Positions 1-11,699 of a stretch of 64,000 nucleotides of DNA are shown piece after piece. The stretch is from Pomphorhynchus laevis. Lineage: Eukaryota > Acanthocephala > Palaeacanthocephala > Echinorhynchida > Pomphorhynchidae. The stretch is from the NCBI GenBank assembly GCA_012934845.2, contig WNNJ02000535.1:54946-118945 (forward strand), in the 5' to 3' direction. The stretch's first letter is position 1, and each line of letters starts with the position of its first letter. The position numbers were made by a program, and so were the translations under genes. The notes beneath the pieces are model-generated. The model had not been told where the DNA came from. It did no database searches and saw only the letters and a list, made by a program, of their open reading frames with translations.

Positions 1-99
1 AATGAAATTGTTTGCATTAGTTAATTTTAATTAATGAAATTGTATAATAAAACTAACTTTTTAATTTATTTTATTTAATCTAACACGATATGTATTATT

Positions 100-1140
100 C
101 GTATTATATTAGAATTTTCATAAATAGTCTTAAGATGTGTATTATATCAGCTAACTGAGTCTACGTATTTAATATAATCATAAAATAAACGAAACATAAT
201 AATGCTAAATCAAAATTTAATAATTAAATAGTAAAATAAATAATTATAAGATTTTCTATAATTTAAATCAAGTTAAAATAAAAAAAATTGAAATTTAAAA
301 TAAACGTCATTTTATGAATTGACTAATAAATAACAGACGTTGTATCAGAATAAGAATTAGAGGTCATCAGGAGGAACTGCTATGCTATCAGGTTTCGGCC
401 CCTAACTCCTCTACCCAACATAGCAGCGGGGCCAAATACATGCTAATGATGTATTTCCTCTGAAATAACTATCTAGTATCTTATTCTAATGCAAAGTATA
501 TTATTTATTATCCATCCATAAAAATTTGCCACTTAAGAGTTTAAATTTATTTTTTATATTATTGTGTTGATTTATATATTTTACTATTTTCTGCTTGATG
601 TTATTTTTATAGTAACCTAGTTTAAAATATGCATCTATTAAATTATTTAAATGATTTTGAAGAAAGCCAATATCATTACATATTGTTGCAATTCTTAAAA
701 TTTCATTATTTAATGTATTATATTTTATATTATATGGTATGCATGAATGCTCATGCAAAAATATGTTTCTTGTAAATTTAAATATGTCATCTTTACGATA
801 TAAATTAATAGTAGTTTTAGTTAATGTTAATTTAATGTTCATATCTAGATATACACCTTCTTTATCATTAATATTGGTTTTGTTAAGAATAAGGCTTTCT
901 GGATAAATGTGCTCACTAATTGAATAAAAATTATTAGAATTAAATACACATATATCATCAATGTATCGAAACATATATATGTAACATATATATATATTAC
1001 ATATATTACATATATATAAATTTCCACTTAAAATTTCATTATTTAATGTATTATATTTTATATTATATGGTATGCATGAATGCTCATGCAAAAATATGTT
1101 TCTTGTAAATTTTAATATGTCATCTTTACGATATTTTAAA
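100..1140 (-). mobile_element. Penelope-like element fragment (RT palm end plus terminal repeat)
   Basis: Minus strand. The reading frame at about 501-1091 carries the Penelope-type reverse transcriptase signature FRYIDDICVFN followed by the conserved block ending YLDMNIKL and a thumb-like tail. Downstream of it (plus 100-480) lies the family's terminal repeat (pLTR) with the diagnostic stretch around 357-470, which recurs next to other copies in the window. The copy is broken and shows an internal local duplication of the segment near 720-780 and 1030-1110. No GIY-YIG domain follows the RT; the frame ends about 25 codons after the thumb region, right at the terminal repeat, as in the other copies. 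Relatives lie at 29.4-36.3 kb and 41.1-43.0 kb. Confidence 0.8.
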
Positions 1141-1439
1141 TTTACGTATTACACATTAATTAGACTTGTATTTACTAATCAACATACACAAAACCGATTA
1201 TATTAAATAATTAAATTAATAAATTATTAATACAAAAATTAAAAATGTATGCATTTTATTATCTTAAAAGTATTATGATACATGCTGTATTATAAAAGTA
1301 TTGAGTTATAACATTGTTTTAACTTTTCTAGCAGTTGATTAATAATTAAATAAATTATTTTTTATAATTTAATATCTTAAATAGAAATTTTTTGATAAAT
1401 AGTTAGAATATTCTGTGCTACAATAAGATATTGTAATAG

Positions 1440-2830
1440 ATAACCACATTACATAAAATGAAATGGATCAGTGGCATATATTTAGCCCGCTGAATTTTTT
1501 GTCACTACAAAAAATTGCCAACAAATTATTAAACTTCTAAGTAGAAATTTTAATGAATGGATTTAAATACTATACTCCGTGTTAGAATTGGATATTACTG
1601 TATTTGGCTTGCTGTTAGGTTGTGTCCAATAATTAAGCCTGAAACCTGATAACATAGCAGATACTCATGATGACCTACAATCCTTATTTAATACTTGGTA
1701 TACTATTTATCGGTTTTTATATTTTTAGTAAAATACTTTTATGTATAGTAAATAACATACTCCGTGTTAGAATTGAATATTACTCTAAATAACCACATTA
1801 CATTAGAGAAAATACATCATTAGCATGTATTTGGCCCGCTGCTATGCTGGGTCGAATAATTAAGCCTGAAACCTGATAATATAGCAGATCCTCATGATGA
1901 CCTACAATCTTTATTTAATACTCGGTATACTTTTAATAGGTTTATAAAACCTTGAATTGAAGGTTGTTATGAATGGATAGTAAATAATATTTTCCATTGA
2001 TACATTCGATGTATTCATTAATCGTTCACGGCGTATAAACATCGAGAAGCAAGATGTTTATACGCCGTGAACGATTAGTAAATAATATATTTATTAAGAA
2101 TAAGATATTGCTCTAAATAAACACATTACATCAAAGGAAATTGATCAGTGCCATATATTTAGCCCGCTGATATGTTGAGTCGCAGATTTAAGACGGAAAC
2201 CTTATAACATAGTATATCATCATGATGACCTCCAATCATATTCTAATAATTTGTATACTTTTAATTAGTTCTTAAAACTTCGAGAAAATTTGTATGGATT
2301 GAAGATTGAAAATAATATACTCCGTGTTAGAATTGAATATTACTCTAAATAACCACATTACATCAGAGGGAATGCATTTTTAGGATATATTTGGCTTGCT
2401 GTTAGGTTGGGTCGAATAATTAAGCCTGAAACCTGATAACATAGCAGATACTCATGATGACCTCCAATCTTTTTCTAATACTTGGTACACATTACATCTA
2501 ATGAAATAGATCATTGTCATGTATATTGCGCACTGCTATGTTAGGTCGGGGAATTAAGACGGAAACCTCGTAACATAGTATATCCTCATGATGACCTTAA
2601 ATCTTTATTTAATACTTGTTATACTTTTAAAAGGTTCATAAATCTATAGTAAAATACTTTTATGGATGGATAGTAAATAATATACCATGTTACAATTGGA
2701 TATTACTAAAGATAACAACATTACATCAGAGGAAATACATTCTTAGAATATATTTGGCTTGCTGTTAGGTTGGGTCGAATAATTAAGGCTGAAACCTGCT
2801 AGTATATCGATTCCTCTTGATATAATACAT
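1440..2830 (+). repeat. Tandem array of Penelope-like terminal repeats (about 6-7 units)
   Basis: Six to seven diverged units of about 150-200 bp, each with the order: TAACCACATTACAT, an AAATACAT/ATGTATTT hairpin or its relic, GGCCCGCTG or GGCTTGCTG, GGTCGAATAATTAAG, CTGAAACCTGATAACATAGCAG, then CTCATGATGACCT. Unit cores lie near 1480, 1610, 1850, 2160, 2390, 2530 and 2760. The same block in reverse complement sits at 359-470 and at 41.1-41.9 kb beside PLE reverse transcriptase, which identifies it as a PLE terminal repeat. No coding sequence is visible. Confidence 0.75.
2019..2077. repeat. Perfect 25-bp inverted repeat (hairpin) inside the array
   Basis: Arms 2019-2043 and 2053-2077 are perfect reverse complements (TAATCGTTCACGGCGTATAA and onward) around a 9-base loop. 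The hairpin is bracketed by short direct repeats TAGTAAATAATAT on both sides (about 1977-1989 and 2075-2088), as expected for an insertion or a template-switch event. Its G+C is higher than that of the surroundings. Confidence 0.85.
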
Positions 2831-3237
2831 AGTATATTATACATTAATCGTTTTATAAAAAAATGCTGGATTATGTAAATTTTATTTCTAAGATTAAGAC
2901 ATTTCCATTTTTAAATTTATTTATAGTACGAAATATGTAGTTTCAGTTAAATTATTAATTTTGTCAGAATTAACATGTCAGTTATCCGACAAATTTCTCA
3001 GTTGCTTAAAAATTCCTAATCATTTGACATTATGATAACTATCACAAAACGATTGTTTAATGAATTAATTCCTTGTTGTTTAATGAATTAATTGCTTGTT
3101 CCTTGTACATTTAGAAACTAGTTCGTTTATTTTATAAATTGCACAACTTTTAAAGTTCCAGTTTTCTTGATTTGTTTTGATACGTTATATATATTAAGAT
3201 TGCTGTTTATTTTAACAATAATTTGTAGACAATAAAG

Positions 3238-3483
3238 ATGTCGTATCAATCAGATCTTCATAGGTTAATCGAGGCTTTCGGTGAGTGCTTTCAGCGCTTA
3301 TCACATGAGTTTATGCAAATGGAGGACAATAACATTCAAATGCGTAGAACTAACGAAACATCCGATCAGCCTATTAAGTCTGATATTGAGATTATACAAA
3401 ATACGGTAAACAGATATCTGAAAAAGAATGAGGACATTATCCACGATACTTCGGATGAAAACGTGGTTGATGCAGATAACTAA
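3238..3483 (+). CDS. Small acidic-tailed protein, unknown (81 aa)
   Basis: Open frame from an ATG in good context (AAAGATGT) to TAA, with balanced codon use and higher G+C than the flanks. This makes it the only convincing plus-strand host ORF in the first 10 kb. The product is hydrophilic. An N-terminal helix-like stretch (SYQSDLHRLIEAFGECFQRL) is followed by a polar middle and a strongly acidic end (EDIIHDTSDENVVDADN). There is no signal peptide or membrane segment. A TTTGTAG acceptor-like site lies 9 bases before the ATG, so a 5' UTR intron is possible. AT-rich sequence with ATTAAA-like polyadenylation signals follows near 3590. I do not recognise the family. Size and composition recall small subunits of nuclear complexes, but no motif supports a name. 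It could also be the last exon of a longer gene. Confidence 0.5.
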   Translation: MSYQSDLHRLIEAFGECFQRLSHEFMQMEDNNIQMRRTNETSDQPIKSDIEIIQNTVNRYLKKNEDIIHDTSDENVVDADN

Positions 3484-4500
3484 TGTCCGTAGTAATCAAT
3501 CGACATATTTGTAACTCATAGATGTGATGCTGACTTTGTAAGTGACTATTTACATTCAGAATGTAGCAGAATATGTTTATAAGAATTTTTGATTAAAAAC
3601 ATCTAATTCGTAAATTTAATTATTCTACAACAATTTTTAAAATGTGTATATTATCAAATTTAGGATGAAATTAATTAACCTTTTATTGTTGATTTATATA
3701 TTTAGTATATATCCATTGCCTATATAGAAGAAATGCCCTTATTTGTCCTAAGTATGTATTATATATCCATTTAATTCAAAATTCTTCTTGTATATAGAAA
3801 TATTCTCTTGTTGGAACGAAGAAGAGATAAATTACAAAACACTCGATTTAGGTGACTAACGAAACGTTGTTTAAGAATTTTTCCTTTTAAAAAATAATAT
3901 TTCTACTATATTTGAAGGATATTATCCATTCGAGGTAAAAATATTTGCGATTTTAGATAGTCAACAGATTAAAAATAGAATAGTGTTTTAAATTCGTAAA
4001 TCTCTTCACTGTTAATAAACTGCACAGTAATCATTAAAGACGATCACTACTGCTATTAGAAGCAGGTCAATCAATGACAATTTATCGTCAAAGAAATTAG
4101 CTGAGTTTAGAGTTTCTTCTCCCTTAAGATCCGATTTCATGTTGCAGTAAGATTTGAAGAATGAATATGGTATTGCTAAAACTGATAGAATTAAAGTGTG
4201 TAAAATATACTAAAATCAAATATACCTGAGGCTTTTAAAATGAATAGATAACATGGAAAATCGTAAAAGCAAAATTTTTATCGGAAATATAAACAAATGT
4301 TCATCCATTTTACATAGATTTTACGAAAGTTTAAAAAAGGCTGGGCCTTACTGTATAACAAATCAAGGGACTGTACATTTGTTGATGACACTATATTTTA
4401 CAAAGATTGTCTTGATACCAGATTGAAATTGTCCGATCTGATAGCAATGCCGTGAAGGAAGGAAAACAACAGCGATATCGCAATGATTTCATCATTTACC
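3484..4500. other. Intergenic, no gene seen
   Basis: A+T-rich sequence between the small ORF and the 3' end of the fzr-like gene on the opposite strand. The two genes converge here, so both 3' UTRs probably lie in this stretch. No long frame or repeat was recognised. Confidence 0.6.
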
Positions 4501-6102
4501 TTATCTAATCTTTCCGAATAGGTTTAATGCGCTATCCGGATGTTTCACTAACTTCGTTTTATGAAATATATTCCAAAATCGTAATGTTTCATCGCCAGCA
4601 CCGGTGACAATTGATTCTCCATCTGGAGAACACGCCAGATAAAGTACTCTGTAACTGTGTCCTGTAAGTTTGACAATTGGTTTCATGCTAGGGCATTTCC
4701 ATACGATAATCTGGTTTTGGGAGTAGCCGTGTGTACTAACTAATTCATTTGAATGTCGCGACCAGGCCAAGTTACACACTTGAGAGCCTGTGTCAATGCT
4801 CTGAAGAGCTTGACCGGTAAGTGTATTCCAGAAACGGATGCATCTATCAGCGGTTCCACCACCAGATGCCAATAGACCAAATTGGTGCGGGCTCCACGCT
4901 ATTGCCTTTACTGCAGCAATATGTTCTGAGTAAGTGTGCAATGGCGTGGAAGTATTATTAGCACTCCACACAATTAGATGATTGTCATTGCCTCCAGAGG
5001 CCAGAAGCTGCTTGTCCGGTGACCATTTCAGTCCGCAAACCTCCTGTTTATGTGCTATTAACTTCCGATGAACAATCGAAGTTGTTCGTGTATTGGCAGT
5101 GGAATTATTTGTCAAAGCTCTAATATCTCGCACAAGTATACTTCTATCTCGACTGCCGGAGCAAATGCATGCGTCATTCCAGGCAAGCGCACCAACCCTT
5201 GCAGTGTGACCTGTTAGCATCGTCACTTGCTTGCTTGCAGCAACATCCCATATCTGTACAAATCCTCTAGTAGTACCTACAGAAATGTAGTCTCCGCGAT
5301 CTGACCAGGAAACACTTGTGACAATGTCGGATACCGTACTTAGATCACAAAGTCTCGTAACAGCGCTAGTGGCTGCATTCCACAGATACACGCACGTGTT
5401 TAAGCCTACTGCCAGAAGATTGGTTGATGACCAATCTACTAAGTTTAAGTAAAAGTCATCAGCTAATTCTGGTGCATCTAAAACTTTAAACGGTGTTTTC
5501 TGGATTTTCCTAGACGGTTTTCTCGGGCTTCGCAATAGTTTTACGCTTGATGGAGATAAGAGAGGTCCACTTTTTGAGTACGGGCTGTCACTCCCGTCAT
5601 CAACACTGTTGCTAGTGGTAGATGATGGGCTATTAGCAATTATTGTCGCTCGGTTTTTTCTAGGTGAATCGTCATGAGCGTGTTCGTAATTGGTGCTAAA
5701 CGCTAATACGCGATCGTCGTTAAAAAATTCATTGCAACTGTCTTCGGACGTTTGACTGTTTAGAATCTCGTTTTGCAGCAAATTTTGATACACGTTTTCT
5801 TCTTTCTTCGTCTTTTTCGTTGGTGACATAAGCTGCTCAAACTCATCAACACCGTCGTCCGGTTCTATGTATATCCATCTATTTTTTGATCGTGCAGGAA
5901 TAAATCGATCGTCTTGTATATCAATTTTCTTTCTCAAGTAATAACTTAACGGCCTTTTATTGGATTCGTAAGTTCTTTCGATGTTTCGGTCATTGTATTG
6001 TCGGTGAACCTTGGACTTTAACAAACGATTTGCATGGCTGTTATTTGCACCTAACTTTACACTTGTGTGCCTCTTCAGTCTCTTTTCATAATCACCGTCC
6101 AT
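4501..6102 (-). CDS. fzr: Fizzy-related / Cdh1, APC/C activator (533 aa, single long exon)
   Basis: WD40 activator of the anaphase-promoting complex; it recruits KEN- and D-box substrates in late mitosis, G1 and endocycles. Seen: C-box DRFIPAR at residues 65-71, the Cdh1-type block LLRSPRKPSRKIQKTPFKVL (about 189-208) leading into a seven-bladed WD40 propeller with signature stretches DFYLNLVDWSS, SGSRDRS, EVCGLKWSPD, GGGTADRCIRFWNT and STHGYSQNQIIVWK, and the C-terminal IR tail (532-533) that docks on the APC/C. Several S-P sites in the N-terminal half (e.g. SPRK, SPTK) fit CDK control. The C-box lies about 30 residues further in than in Drosophila Fzr (family knowledge), because the N-terminus is longer. 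All visible coding is in one exon, unlike most animal fzr genes. A strong acceptor (polypyrimidine plus TATAG) sits 12 bases before this ATG and the frame stays open to it, so an upstream exon is likely and the start may lie further 5'. Confidence 0.95.
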   Translation of the reverse strand: MDGDYEKRLKRHTSVKLGANNSHANRLLKSKVHRQYNDRNIERTYESNKRPLSYYLRKKIDIQDDRFIPARSKNRWIYIEPDDGVDEFEQLMSPTKKTKKEENVYQNLLQNEILNSQTSEDSCNEFFNDDRVLAFSTNYEHAHDDSPRKNRATIIANSPSSTTSNSVDDGSDSPYSKSGPLLSPSSVKLLRSPRKPSRKIQKTPFKVLDAPELADDFYLNLVDWSSTNLLAVGLNTCVYLWNAATSAVTRLCDLSTVSDIVTSVSWSDRGDYISVGTTRGFVQIWDVAASKQVTMLTGHTARVGALAWNDACICSGSRDRSILVRDIRALTNNSTANTRTTSIVHRKLIAHKQEVCGLKWSPDKQLLASGGNDNHLIVWSANNTSTPLHTYSEHIAAVKAIAWSPHQFGLLASGGGTADRCIRFWNTLTGQALQSIDTGSQVCNLAWSRHSNELVSTHGYSQNQIIVWKCPSMKPIVKLTGHSYRVLYLACSPDGESIVTGAGDETLRFWNIFHKTKLVKHPDSALNLFGKIR

Positions 6103-6114
6103 TGGCAGTTTAGA

Positions 6115-6133
6115 CTATAAAAAAAGAAATTTG
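6115..6133 (-). promoter_or_regulatory. Splice acceptor just 5' of the fzr ATG
   Basis: On the minus strand the sequence reads TTTCTTTTTTTATAG, then TCTAAACTGCCAATG. This is a long pyrimidine tract ending in AG with the frame open through to the ATG (S K L P M). It implies that fzr has at least one upstream exon and argues against a recent processed retrocopy. Confidence 0.65.
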
Positions 6134-6319
6134 GATAATTTATTGTAAATTCTACTTTAAATTTATTTTTCAATTTTACTTTATAACAATAAGAAAATAA
6201 TGGCAGTCATAAAAAGCCATGTAAATTACATAAAAATAAACAAAAATTTACTGACATATATCATTTATTTTTTCTTGCTAATAAGAATTATTCATTTGAA
6301 ATTAAATTGATTTACATAT

Positions 6320-6600
6320 TTGAAATTAGATTGAAAATGTGTAATTAGTTATTAATATTAATTTAAAAGATCTTTAAATGTTAATATCATAAACATCTTC
6401 AATTAAAATTAGTAGTGACTATATATCAATTTTCAATCCAATTTAATTACATTTCGATATTACTAATTACATTTCGAATTGACTAATAAGTAACAGACGA
6501 TTTATCAAAATAAGGATTAGAGGTTATTAGGATGGACTGATATGTTATCATTTTTCGAACCCTATTCCTCACCAATAATACATGGTTTTAAATTCCACTA
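6320..6600. repeat. Degenerate Penelope-like terminal repeat remnant
   Basis: The stretch near 6475-6570 (AATTGACTAATAAGTAACAG, GATTAGAGGTTATTAGGATG, TATGTTATCA, TTTCGAACCCTATTCCTC) matches, with changes, the PLE terminal repeat at 310-420, 19,930-20,040 and 41,100-41,460. No RT sequence is attached. Confidence 0.55.
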
Positions 6601-9600
6601 ACGCGGAAAATGTAAACTTCTTCAAACTTTGGGCAGATGCAATCTTCCCAAAGTTCGAAAAGCAACATTTTTACATTTTGCCCATGATTCGTCCGACGTG
6701 CTCTTAAATTGTCCAGGCCTTTTTAAACAACGAGAGGAAGATAATGAACAAGATAAATGATCAATTAAACAATTTTTAGGACAAACTGGTTTTGTGTTAC
6801 ATTTTAAAAAAGTGTACGAGTTTAACTATTATTGAGGACCAAACAAAAGTAATATTTACCTTAATCATTTCTGTGGATTATAATTCTTTAAATATTTCAC
6901 TGCTAGCAAAATTACCGAAACTTGAAAAATTCTGGCTCACTGAAAAATTCCAATCTCTCATCACATGCCGAAAGTAGTATTCATGCAGCAACACGCATAT
7001 CTCAAAACGCTGTCGGTATTTCACTCACTTGAAAGCAGCGGTAGAGGTTAAATAAAACATTACTCGATAAAGTTGTTTTAAAACTTTACGTTACCGATGA
7101 AATATTATCGCCTGATGAGATTAATCTTGTTTACTAAACGACGCGGCAGCGTTTCTTTTTTTACTTGGTAAAGTTTAATCTTATTTGATGAATTTCTAAA
7201 TAAAAATATCTTATATACTTTTTATAACATGTGCTACTTGGCTATACACATACAGTGGCTCCTTAAGGATAATAGTTTCGTTATCGACGTGTCGTAAATA
7301 AAACAGGCTTATCGATTAAGGAGGATAAGGCATCCTCGTAAACAATGCCGTCTAATTAAAATAAATCATTTTTTAATTATTATTTCAAATAATAATAAAA
7401 TTTATAATTTATTAATCCTTTTTGCAATTGTCTCTTCGCCTTAAACTAAAAAAGATGCGCAAACGTTGTAGTTTCGTTTTTATTTTGAACTATAGAAAAA
7501 TTTGAAATTCATAAGCTCAGGTGTTTAATCTCTTTCAGGAGCTATTTCAAGCTCGTTTATGAGCTAACGGGCATATTTTACAATTAAAAGGGGGCATAAG
7601 AAGTCCAAATTAATGCGTCAATGCTTAAAACGGAAGTTTTAAGCATTTTTTCGATGCTTGGTGGTAATTTCAACATTTTTCAGCCTTTACTCGGTATTTT
7701 AGCCACTCACTTAATATAATCTGTAATACTCAAAAGAATAATTCTACATTTTGTTTATTTCTAGTTGCCTTAAACTTACAATTAAAATTGCTGTTAAGAA
7801 GAAAAAAGAAATTTAGATGCAAAACTACTGTGTTTCTATTTCTAAAATCAAAACTTGTGCACACATTGATATTTTTCGACAATGTTTAATCCTTTGTCTT
7901 GCAAGACCAATTGAATGCCAATGCGTGCATTTGATGCACAAATGCATTAATATTCAAATGGCCTTGTAATTGATCGAACATTGCGATATAAATTGTGCAT
8001 CAAATGCATTTGCGATCCAATAATAATATTAAACAATAATAAGTCAGCTAATCCAAAAATGTCGCAAAAGCCTTGCAAAAGTCAAATCGATATATCAATT
8101 TAATACGAATTTAAATTTTTAATAAGAAACACAATCATGTCGATATGCCACTTTAGCCTGAATTATCAACTTTATTTGAGCTATTTACGATAAAAATGTG
8201 ATTGTTTATTTAAAAATAAGGTAGTAAAATCTAAAGTACACGTGAGATCAATTACAATTTCGATTAATCTCGAGTACAATTTCGATCAGATAGATGGTTA
8301 CTCCGATCCATTGAACGTACGTTTAATTCTTTTAATGGAAATATTCCCTAAAAAGCAATCAGGTGATTCACTCACATGATTAAATTCACTTGTGATATAA
8401 AATTGTTAAATAGAATTAAACAAAATGGTGAAGAGGTATTTTTATTATTTTACTTTCCGTTCTCGTTACCTCCCTGTCAATTAGAAAATCTATTACAAAA
8501 ATGAAGAATTTCGCAATGCCAATTTTGCTTTTTTTAAGAATCTAGAGAATTATTGTTTTCTCTTCAGTAAACAACGAGTTACGAGAACTTTTTTGTTTAA
8601 TGTGCGATGCGCTTTGCCACATATCGCACGTGTCTGTGCGTAACGTCGAGCATAGAAGAGTGGGCGAATATTACAAAAGAAACGAGAAATATTCGTACAA
8701 GCGCAATAAAAACCTCGACATAGTAAAAAGAGATTGCAAGTGCAGAGAGCATCGTTTACCTATTACGCATCACAATCGCGTATCAACGCCTCATTAGGAA
8801 AAGAGAGAGAGGTGTTTTCCAAAAACATCCCAAAAACACCCCAAACGAAAAAGAATACGCTGACCTGACGATTCATTGGAAAATGCTATAATAAAATTTA
8901 GAGATTGTGTTTTTATGCACACTTCTTTATCAGCAAGAAATTGAATCGGGAAATAGAGGAGAAGAAGGCGACGAGTAAGAAAAATAGCAAAATGGAAAAT
9001 ATCTTCGCTAGAAGAGCAATTAATTATGTTTTGATAGTTTTCATTGTTTTTTCTAATGAAGAATACAAGGTTTAAGGTAGTATCGACGAAGAAGGGAAGC
9101 AAAATACCTTGCAATTCACGCAAGGTTTTCATGCTGGAAAACCTTATCTGCAGCACGCAGGTAAATAGAGGAGACAAATTTTAGAATGTAAAGATAACGC
9201 AATTAATCTCATTGCGTTAAAACTCTGACTAATCTCTCTCTTGATGAAAAAGCTACTGACTGGATTATGTGTATAGAACAAAAAGCTGTAACTCCGAAGC
9301 AGAAGATTAAGAGGATTCAAAATTGTTTTATCTCGAAATTAAATGATTAAATGATTTTTTGTCCCAATTTCTGGACAAATGGGAAAAATTCAAAAATCAC
9401 TTTCCGGAAACTTTTACGTATTCCTGCGTGCATGTACAAATGATATGTAACAAATCATAGACGGGATTTGCACAAAGAAATTGTACTTTTTGTTTTATGT
9501 TGCGGTATATCGCCAAAGCGGAATAACTTTGAATTTGAACAACTTTTTTCAATTGCGGTTTTTCTCAATCCATAAAAATAACCATGTGCTCATTATATAA

Positions 9601-11240
9601 AAATATATAAAAATATATAAAAACATGATATAAAAATAACCGTGTGCTCATTGGTTACACGTTACAAAATTAATCCACAAATTCAGGATTTTGTACGGCA
9701 TGTTATACCATGAGACCGATTTAAATTTATTTAATAAATTAAATAATTAATAATAATTAATTATTGATAAATAATTTAAAATTAATTTAATTAATTTAAA
9801 ATTCACACATATGTGAATTGATTTAAAATGCCGAATATTTAATGACAGATTATTATGAACCGATATTTTGATTGACTAATTCAATCAGTGAAACTGATAT
9901 TTGTATCTTAGACAAAATACTATTTCGTATAACATGCATAATGAAAATGTATAAAACGTCAGCTGTTATTTAAAGATGTTTGACATTGGTTTTAAAATGG
10001 ATTCAAGTTTAATTTTTGCAAATAATTAGCTTACCAACTTTAAAATTATGGCGATATCGAAATAACATCAAAAAAGGACGTTGAGGTACTTAGTTAGTAT
10101 ATTAAATGTAAAAATAAATAATAACGTGTGCCTGTTTTCCTTTCATTTTGTAAAGCATTGAAAAATATCCCAAACAAATTATTTTTTACATTAATATCAT
10201 TTCTTATGAACACATCTGCGTGTTCCCATCTGTTCCGAAATACTCGCATTTCCCATTGAGCTTATGCTGTCAATAAAGAATTGTAAAAACTACATAATAC
10301 ATCCCCCTTATCCGAGAAATTCAATTGCAAAACAAATGTGTATTCATAAGATATAACTGGAAATTATCTTATAGAAAATCGATGTGCCAACATACGCTTG
10401 CATTCACTTTAGGGGCAAATTCGATTTCTAATGCAATTATAATATTTGTCTCTGTTATGCTATAGCAATAGTTCGTGTGTAAACAATAAATCCGAGCAGA
10501 GAATTGCTCATGTGATTTATGTGAAGAAATTGTAGTGGGGATAATGACATTTAGATAATTTAGTATAATGCAAAAAATGAGATTTGTAGAAATTCGAAGC
10601 ATAAATAGTAAATTTATGATCTGCTGTAAATTACGTAATATTATGGACTGAGTATAAATATGATGTGGACTGAGTGCTACAATTCCGAGAATCTATAGTT
10701 AATAATGCAAAAAGGAACGGGAAATTTACTTTTAACGTAGCAGTGAATCTGAAGTTGAAGTGCACTGCTCCGAGAATCTAGAGCAATGCACTTCAATAAA
10801 ATAATTTAGAAATTGTATTTCATATCATATATAGGTGCCTTAAAGTGGACGATTCCCCACTCACTTAAATATATAATTGTTCTTACTAATTCTTAATTTT
10901 ATATATAAAGGTTTGTATATGAAAATACATGTATTAAATATAAATGGAACTATTAAAATAATATAAATAAAAATCTAAAATGAATTAATTTGTTCGTTAA
11001 TCTCTCTCAACAAGAGATTTTATTAAAAATTAAAACGTATATTTTTAAATTAGATTTTGATGTTTTATTTAAAAAGTAACGATCTAGGTGCTATGATTAC
11101 TTTGTTTCTTTACATAGTAATTAAACTTATATTGACTTCAATACATAATTAGTTTAATTCTTTAATAATTAACTAAGTGATTTGCTGTTCGTGATGACGT
11201 TTTGACTTGTAAAGAATTAATGAAGAATTACTCTGAAAGC
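6600..11240. other. Long non-coding stretch, possible first intron of fzr
   Basis: No convincing exon. Frames at 8600-8797 (+) and 8794-9177 (-) are open but lack recognisable domains. Short imperfect hairpins occur near 6620-6660, 7900-8010 and 10,750-10,800 (TTGAAGTGCACTGCTC pairing with GAGCAATGCACTTCAA). If the exon at 14,581-14,673 belongs to fzr, all of this is intronic. Confidence 0.4.
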
Positions 11241-11242
11241 AT

Positions 11243-11690
11243 TATGCTACAACTTTTATTTACAACACGAACAGTAAAAAAGACTAAAACCTGTAATGCT
11301 TTTCTAAAATCTTCTTCGCGAAGTTTAACCCGGGATGCGCCTACCGCAGACGCCCAGCTCGCAATGGGGCGCTTCGACCTTAGTCTACTCATCACTACAA
11401 GGTGGCATCATCAGTATGGCCTTGTGAAGCCACCTTTCTTTCGTGTGTCAGATGTAAGGCTGAACAACCGGTGGAGGAGCGTGTTAAAAATAGAGTAAGT
11501 CGAAATTGTGTAGCTACAGCGCCGAACTTATGAGACCACCCTGTAGCTATTAGTAGACTAAGGTCGAAACGTCCCATTGGAGGCTAGGCATCTGCGTATG
11601 GCACATACCGGGTAAAGCTTCCCGAAAAAGTTAAAAAAACCATTAGAGGTTTTAGTTCTTTTTTATTATTCGTGTTGTAAATATTAGCAT
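11243..11690. mobile_element. Foldback / MITE-like element with long imperfect inverted repeats
   Basis: The left arm (about 11,243-11,400) and right arm (about 11,530-11,690) are imperfect reverse complements over about 150 bp. They share TTTACAACACGAA, AAAAAAGA.CTAAAACCT, TACCCGG.ATG, CGCAGA.GCC and TTTCGACCTTAGTCTACT. A short spacer of about 130 bp joins them. The arms are much richer in G+C than the host sequence. Frames across the element (11,202-11,498 + and 11,395-11,577 -) are by-products of the palindrome. There is no transposase, so it is non-autonomous. Confidence 0.75.
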
Positions 11691-11699
11691 TTCTATACA

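Noticed and set aside
1440-2830. Standard hammerhead ribozyme in the PLE repeat
   Set aside because: GAAAC and TGATGA boxes are present, but their order and the flanking stems do not fit any of the three hammerhead topologies as I read them; kept only as a question in the findings.
8600-9177. Frames at 8,600-8,797 (+) and 8,794-9,177 (-) as genes
   Set aside because: No domain, no supporting splice sites, and frames open on both strands.
11202-11577. Two overlapping frames on opposite strands with similar starts (MGRFDLSLLI)
   Set aside because: They are both translations of the inverted-repeat arms of one foldback element.
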